From CAZIQY01 sp964541605 (lineage in GTDB: Bacteria > Desulfobacterota > Syntrophia > Syntrophales > UBA2185), in assembly GCA_964541605.1 (NCBI GenBank), contig CAZIQY010000075.1:1-13543 (forward strand): a stretch of DNA of 13,543 bases. The letters run 5' to 3'. The position numbers were made by a program, and so were the translations under genes. Shown here one piece after another: positions 13,421-13,543 of this stretch (the first letter of the stretch is position 1; the number at the start of each line of letters is the position of its first letter). The notes beneath the pieces are model-generated. The model made no database searches. It was given only the letters and a program-made list of their open reading frames with translations, and was not told where the DNA came from.

Positions 13421-13543
13421 GAAGATGTCAGAGCAGATCAGATGATCGCTGGTCCGGTTTTCCGGACTGGAGGAAAGTCCGAGCTCCACAGGGCAGGATG
13501 GTCGCTAACGGCGACTGGGGGCGACCCTAAGGAAAGTGCCACA
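13421..13543 (+). ncRNA. rnpB: RNase P RNA, bacterial type A, 5' part (truncated by window end)
   Basis: This is the catalytic RNA that trims tRNA 5' leaders. The conserved region containing GGAGGAAAGTCCGAGCTCC begins at 13469, followed by ACAGGGCAG and the GGTCGCTAACGGCGACTGGG segment, then CCTAAGGAAAGTGCCACA at the window edge. These are diagnostic of type A RNase P RNA (P4 strand, P8/P9 and the start of the P10-P11 region). A compact hairpin, GTCCGG-TTTT-CCGGAC (13452-13467), occupies the P3 position, shorter than in E. coli. About two thirds of the RNA lies beyond the window. The 5' end is placed at 13421 from the promoter and the GAAG start. Confidence 0.93.

Noticed and set aside
1..13543. 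CRISPR array, insertion sequence, phage, toxin-antitoxin or defence island
   Set aside because: No regularly spaced repeats, transposase-like protein, terminal inverted repeats or defence domains were found; the window is housekeeping and transport genes.

Overview
The window looks like chromosomal core-genome DNA from a Gram-negative anaerobe of the former Deltaproteobacteria (Desulfobacterota, perhaps Syntrophales-like). This rests on the yqeY-dnaG-rpoD string followed by a tRNA, a C4 zinc-ribbon coiled-coil gene, a short RNase HI gene and rnpB, on a TRAP uptake system, and on intermediate base composition with strong Shine-Dalgarno sites. The lineage is inferred from gene order and general family knowledge; no search was run.

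Layout. (1) 73-3072, minus strand: a three-gene TRAP transporter operon, dctP-dctQ-dctM, for periplasmic capture and ion-driven uptake of an organic acid or similar solute. The dctP-dctQ gap holds a chain of three inverted repeats; dctQ and dctM overlap by ATGA. (2) 3379-3678, minus strand: a 99-residue membrane plus coiled-coil protein of unknown function with a near-consensus promoter (TTGACA, 17 bp, TATACT). A perfect 14-bp direct repeat abuts its -35 box. (3) 4020-7312, plus strand: a partial histidine cluster, hisI-hisG-hisB-[lipoprotein]-hisA. hisH and hisF, the usual neighbours of hisA, are absent, and a lipoprotein gene with no AUG/GUG/UUG start lies between hisB and hisA. (4) 7398-11858, plus strand: HIT-family hydrolase, yqeY, primase (dnaG) and the primary sigma factor (rpoD), a macromolecular-synthesis-type block. 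The -35-recognition region of this RpoD is unusually divergent. (5) 11937-13543, plus strand: a CAU-anticodon tRNA, a structured untranslated stretch ending in a clear intrinsic terminator, the zinc-ribbon gene, an overlapping RNase HI gene, and the first ~120 nt of RNase P RNA, whose promoter sits in the 3' end of the RNase HI gene.

The genes fall into three functional groups: solute import, histidine biosynthesis, and replication/transcription/RNA processing. I see no mobile element, CRISPR array, phage gene or defence system. The items most worth a second look are the odd start of the lipoprotein gene, the altered sigma region 4.2, the hairpin chain between dctP and dctQ, and the direct repeats at the small-protein promoter.
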